64,000 nucleotides of DNA, taken from positions 1 to 64,000 of the forward strand of contig JAJEGJ010000081.1 in NCBI GenBank assembly GCA_022819905.1, written 5' to 3'. Below, piece after piece: positions 34,511 through 43,026 of this stretch. The position numbers and the translations under genes are program-made. Under the pieces are notes generated by a model, which searched no databases, was not told where the DNA came from, and saw only the letters and a program-made list of their open reading frames with translations. The DNA comes from Alphaproteobacteria bacterium. GTDB taxonomy: Bacteria > Pseudomonadota > Alphaproteobacteria > TMED109. Within the stretch, counting starts at the first letter, position 1; each line of letters starts with the position of its first letter.

Positions 34511-35813
34511 TGTTCATTCTCCGTGAAGGTTGGGTGTCGGGCCGCCCGTCGAGCCGCGTGCCTTCCAGGAACACCACGGTCACTGCGGTGCCCGCCTGGA
34601 GCTGGATCACCGGTTGGTACTGCTCGGCGCGGCGAATCAGGTAGTCGGAGACCCGCCGGCCCGCCGAGGCGGCGCCTGAGCCGAGACCGGCGCGGCCGAT
34701 CTCGTCGAGCCCGGTGTTGGCGACGGCCGCGGAGTTCGATCCGGTCGCCATCGCCTGGGGCGCGAACGCGCTGGAGACGCCCTGGCCGACGCCGGAGACC
34801 AGTCCCGCGAAAAACGCCTTCTCGACCAGCGCGCCCTCGCGGCTCACGACCGGGCCGCGCACGCCGGCCTTGCCGGTGCCCGCGACGAACCCGGCCACCT
34901 CCGTCTCCACCACCGTGCCGGGCTCGTCGCCCGCGCAGGTCAGCGTGCGCAGCCGCGCGTAGACCTTTTCGGACGAGAGATCCCCGTAGGCCGCGCCGGT
35001 GACGGTGCAGCCGTCGAGATCGACCGCTTGCGCGGCGCCGTCCTCGGCCGCCGTGAACGCCGGACCCGCGATGCGCAGCAGCACCGGGCGCGGATCGCCC
35101 TGGGAGGCGATGCCGGCGGAGGCGTCCACTCCGGCGATCACCACCGCCTCCGCATGGCTCCCGGCCGGCAGCCACAGCGACAGCGGTCGGGCGTCCTCGC
35201 CGCCGATCTCCCGGAACCCCGGCTCGTCCAGCGAAAACCGTTCGATGAGCGGCGGCGCCGACGGTACGGCAGGGTTGTTTGTGTCGGCCTCAGAAGTCGA
35301 TGCGGTGCCCGTGCGTGCGCCACTGTCCGGCGCGAACACGTCGGTGCCGCCAAATGGACTGTTAACTCCGGGATCGTTGGCGGAATGGCCGCTCGCGGCC
35401 TCGCCCAGGGCCGCGGTAAGGCGGTCGATGATCCCCTTGGCCTCGTCGGCGTTGCCGCGGATCTCCTCCAGCAGCCGCCGATTCTCGTCCGCGAGCTGCC
35501 GGTTGTCGTTGCGCACATCGCGCAGATCCGCCTCCAGCCGCCCCATGCGCGCCTCCGAGCGCCGCGTCCAGGTGTCTTCGGCCGTGTCCGGCCCGGCCAC
35601 CTCCGCCGCGATGCGCGCGCCGGGCGCCGGCGAACCTCCGCCGGAGCCGGACAGCCAGAAGGCGAGCGCGATCAGCGCCAGCGCCGCGATCGCCGAGAAC
35701 AGCACAAGCTGGCGGTTGCGCACCTGCCGCGCGCCGCCGTCCGGCGCGTCGTGCCCTTTCGGGCTGGAAACGGTCGGGCGCGTTCCCCGGGCATTGGGCG
35801 ACCCGTTGCTCAT
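34500..35813 (-). CDS. traB: Envelope-spanning core protein TraB (VirB10-like)
   Basis: 437 residues (F TraB 475): cytoplasmic N-terminus, membrane helix (VLFSAIAALALIALAFWLS), coiled coil (RMGRLEADLRDVRNDNRQLA...), and a C-terminal VirB10 fold (RPLSLWLPAGSHAEAVVIAG, PVVSREGALVEKAFFAG, VIQLQAGTAVTVVFLEG). It links the inner membrane to the TraV/TraK outer ring. Confidence 0.94.
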   Translation of the reverse strand: MSNGSPNARGTRPTVSSPKGHDAPDGGARQVRNRQLVLFSAIAALALIALAFWLSGSGGGSPAPGARIAAEVAGPDTAEDTWTRRSEARMGRLEADLRDVRNDNRQLADENRRLLEEIRGNADEAKGIIDRLTAALGEAASGHSANDPGVNSPFGGTDVFAPDSGARTGTASTSEADTNNPAVPSAPPLIERFSLDEPGFREIGGEDARPLSLWLPAGSHAEAVVIAGVDASAGIASQGDPRPVLLRIAGPAFTAAEDGAAQAVDLDGCTVTGAAYGDLSSEKVYARLRTLTCAGDEPGTVVETEVAGFVAGTGKAGVRGPVVSREGALVEKAFFAGLVSGVGQGVSSAFAPQAMATGSNSAAVANTGLDEIGRAGLGSGAASAGRRVSDYLIRRAEQYQPVIQLQAGTAVTVVFLEGTRLDGRPDTQPSRRMNNDG

Positions 35814-36658
35814 CGCCCCCGCGCCTCGCGCACGACGACCGTCAAACGGGCCATGGAGAAACGTCTCGACGCCGCACCGCCGGCCGCGGACCGGTCGGCC
35901 GAAGGCCTGCTGGCCGCAGGCCCGATCCAGACCGCGGCGACGCCCGGACCCAGCCGCCCGGCCAGTTCCGGAGCTTCAACGGGAGCGGCGGCGTCCAGCG
36001 CCAGCACCAATGCCTCGAAGCGCGGCCCGCGCCAGATCTCGAGCGTGACGATGCCGCCCAGGGCGGAATCGCTGTCGGACGGCTCCAGGACATGGCCTGC
36101 AGGCGGCGTGCCCCTGGCGACGCCCCGGATCAGTTCGGCGATGGCCGCCACGCGGTCGTTCTTGGGCGCGGCCGTCCCCGCGTTCGCGGATTCCGCGGGT
36201 TCCGGCCGCACGCCTCGTATCAGTATCTGCGCCGGACCGCCGGCAACCGGGGTCAGCGTCAGCCGGTAGGTTGAACCCTTTTCCGAGCCGACGAACAGCG
36301 CGACGGGCCCCTGCGGGGCGGCAGGCCCTTGTGCGGCAGTGGATGCCGGGGGTGCGCCGGGCGCCCGCTGCGCAGTTTCCGCGACGGGCCGCAGGTACAG
36401 GTCCCCCGCCGCCGGGTCGTGCTCCACAGCGAACCCGGTTTCCGGGAGGCGGATCACCCGCGCGATCCGGTCGTCCAGGAGCGCCACGCGGACCACCCCG
36501 TGCGCCGACATCTCGGCGGCGACCTCGGCGTGGTCGGAAGCGTCCAGTATGCGAGTGCCCGCCAGCGGTTTCGCCGCCGCGAGACCCGCGTGCAATGTCA
36601 AAAGAAACGCAACGGCCAGCGCGCCCATGCGCGGCCATCCCGATGAGTTCGTTTTCAT
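35810..36658 (-). CDS. traK: Secretin-like core protein TraK (VirB9-like)
   Basis: 282 residues (F TraK 242) from the ATG that overlaps the traE stop. Signal peptide ends near HAGLAAA. The N-terminal block AEMSAHGVVRVALLDDRIARVIRLPETGF and GSTYRLTLTP are typical. A Pro/Ala linker and the C-terminal FEALVLALDAAAPVEAPEL follow. It interacts with TraB and lipoprotein TraV. Confidence 0.9.
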   Translation of the reverse strand: MKTNSSGWPRMGALAVAFLLTLHAGLAAAKPLAGTRILDASDHAEVAAEMSAHGVVRVALLDDRIARVIRLPETGFAVEHDPAAGDLYLRPVAETAQRAPGAPPASTAAQGPAAPQGPVALFVGSEKGSTYRLTLTPVAGGPAQILIRGVRPEPAESANAGTAAPKNDRVAAIAELIRGVARGTPPAGHVLEPSDSDSALGGIVTLEIWRGPRFEALVLALDAAAPVEAPELAGRLGPGVAAVWIGPAASRPSADRSAAGGAASRRFSMARLTVVVREARGR

Positions 36659-37212
36659 TACTCGTCCTCCAGGTCCTCGAACCGCACGAGTCCCAATCGC
36701 CCGCCATCGACGCGGAAGGCGAGCCGGTAGGTCTTGCGCTCGCGCGAGGATTCCTCGCGCCCGATCCAGGTCACGAGTTCGCCCCGCACCTCGACCGCGA
36801 GCGTTTCCGGGTCGGCGTCGACGCCCCACGGATAAAACGCGCTCGCCAGGTCGCGCCGCGCCATGCGCTCGGCCTCCGAGGCCACCCAGGCGCCGATGGC
36901 GCCCCGGGCCGAGGCGTGGCTCAGCCGCGTGGCGGCCTCGCGCACGTGCCCGGCGTTCTCCGGGGTGAGCGTCAGCAGCGTCACCGCCGCGGTGCGGGCC
37001 GCGTCCTCCAGGTACCGCTGGCCCGCCCAGGTCCCGCCGACCTCCCACACCGGCCCGGACACCGCCGGCACCAGCACGGTCACGGCCTCGCGTCCGGCCA
37101 GCCCCACCGAGAGCGCGAGATTGGCGAGGAGCGACAGCCCGAGCAGGGCCGCCAGCGCGAGGCGCGTGTCGCGGGCCTTCCGGCCCGCCGCTTCCCGAAC
37201 CTCCCGGCGCAC
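36658..37212 (-). CDS. traE: Conjugation core protein TraE (VirB8-like)
   Basis: 184 residues (F TraE 188): one N-terminal membrane helix (ALAALLGLSLLANLALSVGLAG) and a periplasmic domain with RYLEDAARTAAVTLLTLTPENAGH, DLASAFYPWGVDADPETLAVEVRGELVTWIG and YRLAFRVDGGRL, matching TraE. The stop overlaps the traK start. Confidence 0.93.
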   Translation of the reverse strand: MRREVREAAGRKARDTRLALAALLGLSLLANLALSVGLAGREAVTVLVPAVSGPVWEVGGTWAGQRYLEDAARTAAVTLLTLTPENAGHVREAATRLSHASARGAIGAWVASEAERMARRDLASAFYPWGVDADPETLAVEVRGELVTWIGREESSRERKTYRLAFRVDGGRLGLVRFEDLEDE

Positions 37213-37226
37213 GTGCGTCGCCCCTC

Positions 37227-37520
37227 TCAGCCCAGGTAGCGGCGGACATGGCTCGGCGGCGTGCTTTTCAGGCGCAGCGCGAAGTCCGGCAGGAACCAGT
37301 ACAGCGCGCAGTGCACGACGTTCGCCCCGCCGCCGCGCTTGATGCGGCGCAGCACCAGCCAGCCGCCGAGGCCGGCTACCAGGCCCGTGACGAAGGCGTT
37401 GGCGGCGAGCCCGAGCAACGCCGGGCCCAGCAGGGCCGCGGCCTCGTCCACGGTCCAGAACAGCCAGCGCTCCGGATCGTCGAGACGGCGGGGGATGGCG
37501 TGGCGCGCGGTGTCGTTCAT
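37227..37520 (-). CDS. traL: Conjugation protein TraL (VirB3-like)
   Basis: 97 residues (F TraL 91): RRLDDPERWLFWTVDEAA, two close membrane helices, then the short C-terminal part with ALYWFLP and LKSTPPSHVRRYLG, all typical of TraL. Sits between traA and traE as in F. Confidence 0.93.
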   Translation of the reverse strand: MNDTARHAIPRRLDDPERWLFWTVDEAAALLGPALLGLAANAFVTGLVAGLGGWLVLRRIKRGGGANVVHCALYWFLPDFALRLKSTPPSHVRRYLG

Positions 37521-37537
37521 GACGGTGGCCCGCGGGT

Positions 37538-37909
37538 TCAGACGATCGCGGTGCCGACCAGGCCGGTGACGATGCCGACGCCCGCCCCGGCGGCCACGCC
37601 GACGCCGACCGCGCCGAGCAACTGCTGGGTGTTGAACCGCATCACCGAGCCGACCAGCGCCGCGCCCACGGCCAGCGCGGCCGCGAGCTGCCCGCCGGTG
37701 CCCCCGACGATGCCGGTCACCGTGTCGAGCGGTCCCTGGAAGGTCGTGTCCGTCGAGGCGAACGCGGGGTCGCCCCCGAAGAGCAGCGCGAGCGCGCTGA
37801 GCGCGAAGATCGCCAGTGTCCGGACGTCTTTCCGATCCGCCGCATTCGCCGGCGTGCCCGCAGCGATCCCTATTTGCCGTGCGCAGCACTGTCGTGCGGA
37901 GCACCGCAT
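37538..37909 (-). CDS. traA: F-type pilin precursor TraA
   Basis: 123 residues (F propilin 121) from the ATG overlapping the regulator stop (TGATG). A long leader of about 51 residues ends at GGDPAFA, giving a mature pilin of about 72 residues with two hydrophobic helices (TGGQLAAALAVGAALVGSV and GAVGVGVAAGAGVGIVTGL) around a short basic turn (MRFN). The first dozen codons (MRCSARQCCARQ) are Cys/Arg-rich and consist of two hairpin motifs. Confidence 0.9.
   Translation of the reverse strand: MRCSARQCCARQIGIAAGTPANAADRKDVRTLAIFALSALALLFGGDPAFASTDTTFQGPLDTVTGIVGGTGGQLAAALAVGAALVGSVMRFNTQQLLGAVGVGVAAGAGVGIVTGLVGTAIV
37876..37889 (-). repeat. 5'-hairpin motif, copy in traA
   Basis: Minus strand GTGCTGCGCACGGC, stem GTGC/GCAC, identical to the trbC copy. 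A second hairpin with the same stem but loop TCC (GTGCTCCGCAC, 37893-37903) lies next to it, closer to the start codon. Confidence 0.5.
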
Positions 37910-38625
37910 CACGCCACCCTCCGGCCGGCGGCGCGGTCGTCGGAGGTCGAGGTCATGCGCCTCGCCGCCGCCCATTCCTCGAGATCCGCCCGCGCGTAGA
38001 GGATGCGCGCGCCGAACTTGTGGAACGCCGGCCCCTCGCCGGTGACCCGGTAGCGGTCCAGCGTGCGGGGCGAAAGCCCCAGAAAGGCCGCGGCCTCGCG
38101 CGTGCCGAGATATCGGGTGGATTGCCCGCTCATGGAAATGCCTCCTTCGTTGTTGTTGGTCGGGGACCCGTCCCCGTCGGTGGTGTTGGTTCTGCGCGGC
38201 GGGCGTGGCTCCCCGGCCGCCAGGGCCCGGATCGCCGCCAACTCGGCGGCATTGCATCGGGCCGCCATCCAGCCCCGCACCCTTGAAACCGTGTCGAGCC
38301 GGGGCGAGACGCCCCGGCGCAGCCGCGCGACGAACGAGGGATCGCCCGCCGCATCCAGGCCGAGCACGTAGGGCTTGGTGCGCGTGATCTCGATGAACGC
38401 CTCGATCTCGGCCCGGAACGCCGGACCGAGCGGTTGCTCGCCGATGAAGGCGAGCACCTTGTCGGCCGTGTCCAGCCGCGGAATCCGCCCGCGCCTCAGC
38501 CGCAGCACAAAGGACGGATCGCCCAGGGCCTGCTGTCCGAGGCGCGCCGGCGGGGTGCCGGTGCGCTCGATATAGGCCTGCACGGCGTCGCGGAATTGGG
38601 CGGCAAGGTTGTTCATGGCGGACAA
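37909..38625 (-). CDS. Regulator with two XRE-like repeats and a C-terminal excisionase-type HTH; probable internal start at 38133
   Basis: 238 residues. Two similar N-terminal units each contain a run like LGDPSFVLRLRRGRIPRLDT (the second: AGDPSFVARLRRGVSPRLDT), which looks like a helix-turn-helix pair. A low-complexity linker (TTDGDGSPTNNNEGG) follows, then an HTH_17/AlpA-type domain (STRYLGTREAAAFLGLSPRT, RYRVTGEGPAFHKFG). AAGGAGGCATTTCC directly before the in-frame ATG at 38133 would also yield the 74-residue C-terminal domain alone. First gene of the tra operon and divergent from the S24 repressor, so probably an activator or directionality factor. Confidence 0.75.
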   Translation of the reverse strand: MSAMNNLAAQFRDAVQAYIERTGTPPARLGQQALGDPSFVLRLRRGRIPRLDTADKVLAFIGEQPLGPAFRAEIEAFIEITRTKPYVLGLDAAGDPSFVARLRRGVSPRLDTVSRVRGWMAARCNAAELAAIRALAAGEPRPPRRTNTTDGDGSPTNNNEGGISMSGQSTRYLGTREAAAFLGLSPRTLDRYRVTGEGPAFHKFGARILYARADLEEWAAARRMTSTSDDRAAGRRVA

Positions 38626-38640
38626 CCTTACGGACGTGAA

Positions 38641-38680
38641 ATATCGTTGACAATAGTGTCTGTTAGTGAATAAGCTATCG
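38641..38680 (+). promoter_or_regulatory. Divergent promoter/operator region of the element's control genes
   Basis: TTGACA at 38647-38652 and TAAGCT at 38671-38676 (18-base spacer) make a plausible promoter towards the S24 repressor. Inside the spacer TAGTG occurs twice, 10 bases apart (38654-38658, 38664-38668), on the same helix face, a likely repressor site. The region is A/T-rich compared with its surroundings and separates the two divergent regulators. Confidence 0.5.
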
Positions 38681-38708
38681 TGCAGCGACTCCCGCGCGAG
38701 GTTCCGCG

Positions 38709-39410
38709 ATGCAAAACGACCCGGTGCGACAGAAAATCCGCGACCTGCTCTGGGAGCGCGGGCTCAACATGCGCGAGGCGTCGCTCGCCATCGGCCGCAA
38801 CGTCAGCTACGTGCACGGGTTCCTGGAGCGCGGCACGCCCAAGGTGCTGTCGCACCGCGACGCGGAGAAGCTCGCGGAGGTACTCGGATGCGAGGCGGAG
38901 GATCTGCGCCACGCCCAACGCCCGCCGACCCGCAAGGGGCGGGGCCGCAAGCCACGCCGCGACAACGCGCCGGAAGGCTCCCCTGTGCCGCTCACCGGCA
39001 TCCCGGAGGTCGAGGTGGAAGCCTCCGCCGGGCCGGGGGCGCTGGCCGGGGAGTACGTGGCCGAAAAAGCCCGCTGGTTCCTGCCGGAAGGGATGATCCG
39101 CTACGAGGGCGGCGCGGTGCCCGGCGGCATCCGCGTGCTGCGGGTGCGGGGGGAATCCATGGAGCCGGAGTTGTCCGAGGGCGACCGGCTGCTGGTGGAC
39201 ACCTCCCGGCGGGTGCCGGCCACCGGGGAGATGTTCGTGCTTTGGGACGGCAACGGGCTCGTCGTCAAGCGCGTGGAGCGCGTAGGCGGAACCGGGAGCG
39301 ACCCCGGGTTGCGGCTGAAGTCATCGAACGCGGAGTACGCCGACTACACCGCGCCGGCCGGGGACGTGCACGTCGTCGGCAAGGTGCTGTGGACCGTCAG
39401 ACGGGTGTGA
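38709..39410 (+). CDS. XRE/S24 (LexA/CI-like) repressor
   Basis: 233 residues: an N-terminal helix-turn-helix (LNMREASLAIGRNVSYVHGF and RDAEKLAEVLGC), a basic hinge, then an S24 peptidase domain with Ser150 (RGESMEPELSEGDRLLVD) and Lys187 (GLVVKRVER). This is the arrangement of self-cleaving phage and ICE repressors relieved by RecA during DNA damage. It is divergent from the tra operon, so it probably keeps conjugation silent until SOS. The cleavage site, normally Ala-Gly or Cys-Gly before the catalytic domain, could be the AG in GALAGEYVAEKARWF. Confidence 0.9.
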   Translation: MQNDPVRQKIRDLLWERGLNMREASLAIGRNVSYVHGFLERGTPKVLSHRDAEKLAEVLGCEAEDLRHAQRPPTRKGRGRKPRRDNAPEGSPVPLTGIPEVEVEASAGPGALAGEYVAEKARWFLPEGMIRYEGGAVPGGIRVLRVRGESMEPELSEGDRLLVDTSRRVPATGEMFVLWDGNGLVVKRVERVGGTGSDPGLRLKSSNAEYADYTAPAGDVHVVGKVLWTVRRV

Positions 39411-39566
39411 GTTCCGTGGAGTGAACCGTCGATCGTCACGCGCAAGGCCGCAGTAACAGACCGCAACCGAACCGCCTCTCCTTCGACCTTCCCCGGCACT
39501 TGACGCTTGCACCGCCTTTCCCGAGCATCGCCAATTCAGCCTCGCACCACAAAGGATCCCGTGCCG

Positions 39567-40619
39567 ATGAGTAACCAGCCAGGCGACGCCTTTGCGGTGG
39601 CGGACCGCCATTACAGGAGGGCAATTTCCAATCGCAGCCAGCCTTGGCGGCTCATTGACCCTTCCCATCCAACCAACCTCGATGCCCTTCTCGCGTGCAT
39701 GACCGAGATCGCCCTCGCGTTCCGTGCGATGACGGACCTCATGGCAAGGGGAGACAGATTGGCCCAGGAGGGAGGAGGTGAAATCGCCCAGTCCGCCGTT
39801 CGCCAAATGTCGGTGTCTATACGCAAGCTGTGCATAGACCACCAAGGAGCGGCTCTGATGCGGGCGATTGACAGTCCTGGCTTTCATCCGTTGGGAGGCG
39901 AAAAGGGCAAGTTTGGGCAGGTTTCAATAGCGTGGACGGCCGAACGCCAGGAATGGGGCCTGGAGTTCGAAGACGGACGGCACGAGAAGATCGTAGTCCC
40001 CGACAGAACCTTCGAAATTCAAGTCGGGCGGTTGTACGGCATCGTATTCCTGGGCGACGAGTTGTGCGCGCTCCACTCTCCGTTCGACCTCGCAGCCGAA
40101 CCCATATGCCTGAACGCCTGGCTCGACCTCGGCGTGCTGCAAGTCAACTCCGTTTCTTACACCGTTTGCGACCTGCTCAAACTGATTGCCAACGCCGAAG
40201 GCGCGCATTACACCGATGCGCTACCGGCTTTGATCGGAAGGGGCGTCAATCCGGAAGACATCCGCACGGGAGGAGAAATGAAGTACAGCTTGGCGAATGC
40301 CGTGCGGTTCGGGTTCTTCACGTATCCACAGATCATCGTCTTCTTCACCGGTCTCTATCTGATCCGCAGGGTCCAAGAACTTGTACAGTCACTTCAGGCG
40401 GATAGAAGGGTCAAGACCAGCCGCGTGCTGGACGCTCTGCAACTCCAGATGGCTGAACTGAACACCAACTTCTTCGCTCGATTACCGCTTAGAAGAAACG
40501 TCCACGAGTTACTGATCTACGGGAAGCCCGACGGTTCCGGCAACCGCCGAACACGTCAGGTTGCCTACCGCGTGTGGTCGGGATCCAACCATTGGGATGC
40601 GCCCCCTGTGAACTTATGA
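39567..40619 (+). CDS. Protein of unknown function
   Basis: 350 residues from the ATG preceded by AAAGGATCCCG. Not recognised. It is mostly soluble with a repetitive helical start and a beta-rich middle (IAWTAERQEWGLEFEDG, LNAWLDLGVLQVNSVSY). One hydrophobic stretch (FGFFTYPQIIVFFTGLYLI, about residue 250) is too short to be sure of a membrane helix. The C-terminal segment is basic. Base composition is less GC-rich than the tra genes. It follows the repressor, as accessory genes at ICE ends often do. Confidence 0.65.
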   Translation: MSNQPGDAFAVADRHYRRAISNRSQPWRLIDPSHPTNLDALLACMTEIALAFRAMTDLMARGDRLAQEGGGEIAQSAVRQMSVSIRKLCIDHQGAALMRAIDSPGFHPLGGEKGKFGQVSIAWTAERQEWGLEFEDGRHEKIVVPDRTFEIQVGRLYGIVFLGDELCALHSPFDLAAEPICLNAWLDLGVLQVNSVSYTVCDLLKLIANAEGAHYTDALPALIGRGVNPEDIRTGGEMKYSLANAVRFGFFTYPQIIVFFTGLYLIRRVQELVQSLQADRRVKTSRVLDALQLQMAELNTNFFARLPLRRNVHELLIYGKPDGSGNRRTRQVAYRVWSGSNHWDAPPVNL

Positions 40620-40893
40620 TCGAGTGTCCCGGATCTTGTCGATCCCGTCGGTCGAGAACTCCCTGCGTGTGTTTGCCGATGTGGACGACCGCACCGACCA
40701 GCCTCGGCGTCACCTTGGTAAGCGGAAGTTTCCGAGCGCGGACGCGGGCGCTCCGCAATTCATTCTGGTCGGGTGGGCACGGGTCGATGGCGCCTTGGCA
40801 GTCGCGTACCCGGCTGTTGCGGATCGAAGTCGGCATCCTTGGACCTTATCGTACACTCCGGCGAAGCGGCCGGTTTACGGCAAGCCGGTTGAC

Positions 40894-41191
40894 GCAGTAA
40901 CAACGGGCCTTGCGGTCGACGGCGCTTGGGTCGTCAAGAGACTGCTTGGACCGACCCTTGATGCAATCGGCGACGATCTGAACAAAAGAACTCTACGACG
41001 AGCGCCTCAAGATCAAAGGTCGCGCCGCCGAAAAGGTGGACGACCTGAAAGACGGCAAAAGCACGAACTTGCGCGTGGCCCAGGACGTTTTATGGAACGG
41101 CGCGTTCTCGGAAAGCGAATTCTGCATGGAGTGTTACGCGAGCCTACTGGCGGCTTCGCGTAGCGCGGATGGGCTGGACGACAAGGCAGCG
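40894..41191 (+). pseudogene. DUF4393 (Abi-alpha-like) fragment, frameshifted
   Basis: One frame gives VVKRLLGPTLDAIGDDLNKR up to about 40985; a second frame continues KELYDERLKIKGRAAEKVDD, WNGAFSESEFCMECYASLLA, ASRSADGLDDKAAPFV to about 41190. Together these resemble the N-terminal half of DUF4393 proteins (GPTLDAIGEDL... LASSRSGDGRDD). A one-base frameshift near 40980-40990 breaks it, and the sequence then runs directly into an unrelated FadE fragment. Confidence 0.5.
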
Positions 41192-41197
41192 CCCTTC

Positions 41198-41650
41198 GTG
41201 GGTCGCCAACGACGTCGCGATGCTGGTCCTGGTTGGCAAGCTCAAACGCCGCGAAGCGCTGTCCGCGCGTCTCGGCGATGTCCTGAGCTACTTGTACCAC
41301 GGCTCGGCCGTCGTCAAGCAGCATTCCGACGACGGCGAACGGGCGGGCGACCGGGCCGTTGTCGAATGGGCCTTGGAGGACTCGCTCGCCGGTGCCGAAG
41401 AAGCGTTCGCAGAGTTTATCCACAACTTTCCGCGCAAGGTCGCGAGCAAGCTGATAAAACGGCTGTTGATGCGCTCCGGTCGGGCGCCTGGATCTCGCAC
41501 TCGAGGCGGCGGTTGCCGCTGAGCCGGCGGAGCAGCGGATGCGCGCGGCCTACGGCAGCATCGTCAACGTTGCAACCCTCGACCAGTGCCTGACCCTCGG
41601 CGTCGGGAGCGGGGTAATCGGCGACTTCGATGCGGGAGGGCAGAGCCATG
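41198..41650 (+). pseudogene. Acyl-CoA dehydrogenase FadE C-terminal fragment
   Basis: WVANDVAMLVLVGKLKRREALSARLG followed by DVLSYLYHGSAVVKQHSDDG and WALEDSLAGAEEAFAEFIHNFPRK match the FadE C-terminal domain (DUF1974). After a frameshift near 41480 the family's last part resumes (LDLALEAAVAAEPAEQRMR). No start or catalytic dehydrogenase domain is present. Confidence 0.65.
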
Positions 41651-41838
41651 GCGCTCACCGCGTGCGTCGTGGCTGTGGATGAGCGCCATCGCGAGGAAAG
41701 GGCACGATTGGCCATTGTCCGCGATCCACCCGATGATCGGGCCGGCGTTCGGGCCGATTCACGGTAGCGTAAAATGAGCTTGGCAAACGCAACGGGCAGG
41801 GACAGGTAGTTGCAAGGACTAGGAGGACTGGCCAGGCT

Positions 41839-43026
41839 ATGGCCGCATTGAGAGCTTTCCTCCGGCTGGAGGCGGCGGGCGGCATACTGTTGTTCTTTGC
41901 GGCGGTGGTCGGGCTGGCTGCCGCGAACGCCCCGCTTTCGAACTGGTATGACGCTCTGCTCGGCACAACGGTGGCTGTCCAAGTCGGCGCCCTGTCGGTC
42001 AGCAAGCCGCTGCTATTGTGGATCAATGACGGCCTGATGGCCGTGTTCTTCTTTCTCATCGGGCTCGAGGTCAAGCGCGAAGTCCTGGAGGGCGACCTGT
42101 CGTCGCCCGAACAGATTGTCCTTCCCGGTCTGGGGGCCGTCGGAGGAATAGCCGTGCCTGCCGCGATCTACAGCGTGCTGAACTGGGGCGATGCCGTGGC
42201 GATGAGCGGCTGGGCGGTTCCGTCGGCAACCGACATCGCGTTTGCGCTTGCGGTCCTGAGCCTTTTCGGTTCCCGCGTGCCAGCGGCGCTGAAGGTCTTC
42301 CTGCTGACCCTGGCAATCTTCGATGATCTTGCGGCGATCGTCATAATCGCTCTGTTCTACGCGGGCGATCTGTCCGTACTGACGCTTGCGCTCGCAGCCG
42401 CGATCCTCGTGTGCGCGGTCGCGGCCAACGCGTTGGGCGTCCGGAGTGTGTCCGTGTACGTATTGATCGGCATCGTGTTGTGGGTGGCGGTGCTCAAATC
42501 CGGAGTCCATGCGACGCTGGCCGGCGTGCTCATCGCCTGGTGCATCCCTTTGAAGGTCTCGGAAGGAACTTCGCCGCTCACAGGGTTGGAACGGGACCTT
42601 CACGCGCCCGTGGCGCTGGTAATCCTGCCGCTGTTTGCGTTTGGAAACGCGGGCCTGACACTGACCGGAATCGGCCTGGAGGAGCTGACACACCCGGTCA
42701 CGCTGGGCGTGATCGGCGGGCTGGTGATCGGCAACCCGGTGGGCATTCTGCTGTTCACGGGTCTCGGCGTGGCGCTCGGTGTTACGCGCCTCCCGCCTGG
42801 CGTGAACTGGCTGCAGATGGCGGGCGTGGCGTTCATCTGCGGCATCGGCTTCACGATGAGCCTGTTCATCGCGGGACTGGCTTTCGAACACACTGGCGGA
42901 GCGTACTACGAAGTCGTTCGGCTCGGGGTCTTGTGTGGTTCCGCGGCGGCTGGAGTTGTAGGCTGCACCGTGCTCACGCTCGGCGTAAAGGCACAGAAGT
43001 CGGTAGGTACCCGCCGTCAGACGTGA
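41839..43026 (+). CDS. nhaA: Na+/H+ antiporter NhaA
   Basis: 395 residues, about twelve membrane helices. The paired aspartates of the ion site are Asp162-Asp163 (LAIFDDLAAIVIIALFYAG), equal to Asp163/164 of the Escherichia coli protein. Other signatures: FFLIGLEVKREVLEGDLS, WAVPSATDIAFALAVLSL, GIGFTMSLFIAGLAF. Exports Na+ in exchange for protons. AGGAGG is 12 bases before the ATG. Full length and intact, marking the return to chromosome-like genes after the debris region. Confidence 0.97.
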   Translation: MAALRAFLRLEAAGGILLFFAAVVGLAAANAPLSNWYDALLGTTVAVQVGALSVSKPLLLWINDGLMAVFFFLIGLEVKREVLEGDLSSPEQIVLPGLGAVGGIAVPAAIYSVLNWGDAVAMSGWAVPSATDIAFALAVLSLFGSRVPAALKVFLLTLAIFDDLAAIVIIALFYAGDLSVLTLALAAAILVCAVAANALGVRSVSVYVLIGIVLWVAVLKSGVHATLAGVLIAWCIPLKVSEGTSPLTGLERDLHAPVALVILPLFAFGNAGLTLTGIGLEELTHPVTLGVIGGLVIGNPVGILLFTGLGVALGVTRLPPGVNWLQMAGVAFICGIGFTMSLFIAGLAFEHTGGAYYEVVRLGVLCGSAAAGVVGCTVLTLGVKAQKSVGTRRQT

